A DNA stretch of 64,000 nt from Spinacia oleracea. Its lineage: Eukaryota; Streptophyta; Magnoliopsida; Caryophyllales; Amaranthaceae. The position numbers and the translations under genes are program-made. Below the pieces are notes generated by a model. It was not told where the DNA came from. It did not search any database and saw only the letters and a list, made by a program, of their open reading frames with translations. Below, piece after piece: positions 62,669 to 64,000 of this stretch. The stretch covers positions 65,836,398 to 65,900,397 of the forward strand of contig NC_079487.1 in the NCBI RefSeq assembly GCF_020520425.1, in the 5' to 3' direction. Position 1 is the first letter of the stretch; the number at the start of each line of letters is the position of its first letter.

Positions 62669-64000
62669 GCGTGAATGTATCAATGTATGTATGCTTTGCA
62701 TGAATAGGTTGTTTCATATGACTCGATTAGATTAAGTTCACTAAATAATCAAACAACCATAGAAACAACTAGGTCCAAGTAATATTGAGTTTAAAAATTG
62801 CCTTCCAAATCAAGAACTTACAAAAATCTAAGGATCTAAGGTAGTAGGTTTACGCTAAAGCGAGGTGCTATTTTAGTTGACTTAGGTGGTAAGGCGTCCT
62901 AAAGGAGCACGTTGATTGTGGTTTCAACTCAAACAACAATGGCATTATGTTGTGGCAATGGGATAAATTATGGCATTAATTTATTAACCAAGAGTAATTT
63001 GGAGATTACTAGCAATAGGTTTTGCTTACCTAAAATCTTAAACTACTTAAGACATGCTAAAGCTGCTTAGGGATTTAGGACTTTTGGGGTCTTGGAATCG
63101 TTTCATTCATTTTGGACCATGTTTTATTTTTTGCATGAATGAAATGTTTAATAACTTTGATGATTGCGTGAATGCTTTTATTTCAAGTTATTAAAGTATG
63201 ATAAGTGTTTTTCTTTGCTAGTTCATTTTGTAGAATAGTCAATCTTCAACCTAATTGCGTTCGGACAATAGAACTGCGATATTTCCTCGATCGATTGGTA
63301 ACTATTTTTGAGAGCAATTCTCACGAAAGGGAGAGTGAGAGCGTATCTTGAATGCTATTTTCTTATAGTGATCTTCATGGTTGTTTTCAAACTAAAACTT
63401 GAATGGTAGACCAATTGGACCTCATATATTCAGAATATTGGGTAGTTTTGAAATAATGAAGTATTGAGTTAAAGACTCATGTATAACCAATGGTTAACAA
63501 CCAATTTTCTTTTGATTCGATAATGAATTAGACTCATTGGATGTTGTCATTCAAAATGAACAAAAGAAAGGGACTTTGTAAGCGTAACAAAGTAAGAAGA
63601 TCAAGCAAAGAGTAAAATCTTTAGGACTATTAGAAAACGTGCTAGAAAGGATAGGGTCATCATGTTTGTTTTAAAGTCCTTCTAAAGGCTGGAACTTAAT
63701 GGTATTATGTTCCATTAATCATCATAATCAATTTCTGTTTGGACAACGGAAAGACTCACATTCAAAGTAAACAAAAACTTTCGTTAAGTGTTTATTTGAA
63801 TGAAATGGTCATTTAAAGGTTGAGTCATATGATTGTTTAATAAACAAACGAATCTCTTCACACTCAAACTTCAGAAGGTTCAAATCAAACATTTTGATTT
63901 GTGTTCCACATATCTTTGGCAATGTCATACGACCATATCAACAAGACAACATTATAAGATTCCATGGCATGGATTTCTGAAAGTTGGTTAATTTAATACA

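Larger units (their letters stand above)
59654..64000 (+). mobile_element. LTR retrotransposon, 5' LTR plus long leader (runs off window)
   Basis: A 5' LTR is followed by an initiator-Met-type primer site. The next 3.3 kb has no gag or pol domain; it is AT-rich with a GC-rich island (61570-61915), a (TA)n run and scattered stops. Either the element has an unusually long leader, or it is a large non-coding derivative (LARD). The primer site is typical of Ty1/copia and several gypsy lineages, so the superfamily is open. Confidence 0.7.

Overview
This is nuclear DNA from a flowering plant. It carries intron-rich genes, a CC-NB-LRR resistance gene, plant-type annexins, tRNA-derived SINEs, Stowaway and Harbinger-type MITEs, Helitrons and plant Ty3/gypsy elements. 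A Tat/Retand-like gypsy element with an antisense ORF, and the overall MITE style, would fit Caryophyllales (Amaranthaceae such as spinach, beet or quinoa). That lineage call is an inference.

Layout. 1-1583: 5' part of a FAR1-related gene on the minus strand, leaving the window and apparently broken. 1.9-5.5 kb: a MITE with a 10-bp target duplication, a Mutator-transposase scrap, and sequence resembling the 5' and 3' flanks of the resistance gene further right. 5557-13655: an 8.1-kb non-autonomous Helitron (minus orientation) carrying exon/intron fragments of several unrelated host genes (SYP7-type syntaxin, mitochondrial ATP synthase beta, pyrrolidone-carboxylate peptidase and unrecognised ones). 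It sits 83 bp upstream of the start codon of a CNL gene. 13739-29366: that CNL gene, broken by an 11-bp insertion, an 11.35-kb LTR retrotransposon, a nonsense codon and a 1-bp frameshift. 15507-26853: the young retrotransposon (505-bp LTRs with 5 differences, TSD agagt), with dual RNase H, an 81-bp tandem repeat and a spliced antisense ORF. 31359-42549: a complete annexin D3-like gene on the minus strand, whose 9.3-kb second intron holds a gag-only LTR retrotransposon plus MITEs. 42.6-49.8 kb: intergenic space packed with MITEs, SINEs and small Helitrons, several nested. 49792-54393: a complete annexin D4-like gene on the plus strand, head-to-head with the first; its intron 1 holds a 1.5-kb Harbinger-like element with an internal microsatellite and a satellite-like array. 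54.7-57.7 kb: more resistance-gene-flank sequence and an L1-type LINE relic. 57.7-59.6 kb: largely unrecognised. 59654-64000: the 5' LTR, primer-binding site and a long non-coding leader of another LTR retrotransposon that runs out of the window.

The only genes that look intact and functional are the two annexins. They form an ANN3/ANN4-type neighbour pair, as in Arabidopsis (At2g38760/At2g38750). The resistance gene is a pseudogene, and everything else is mobile DNA or relics. Gene models were worked out by hand from reading frames and splice sites; no alignments or database searches were run.
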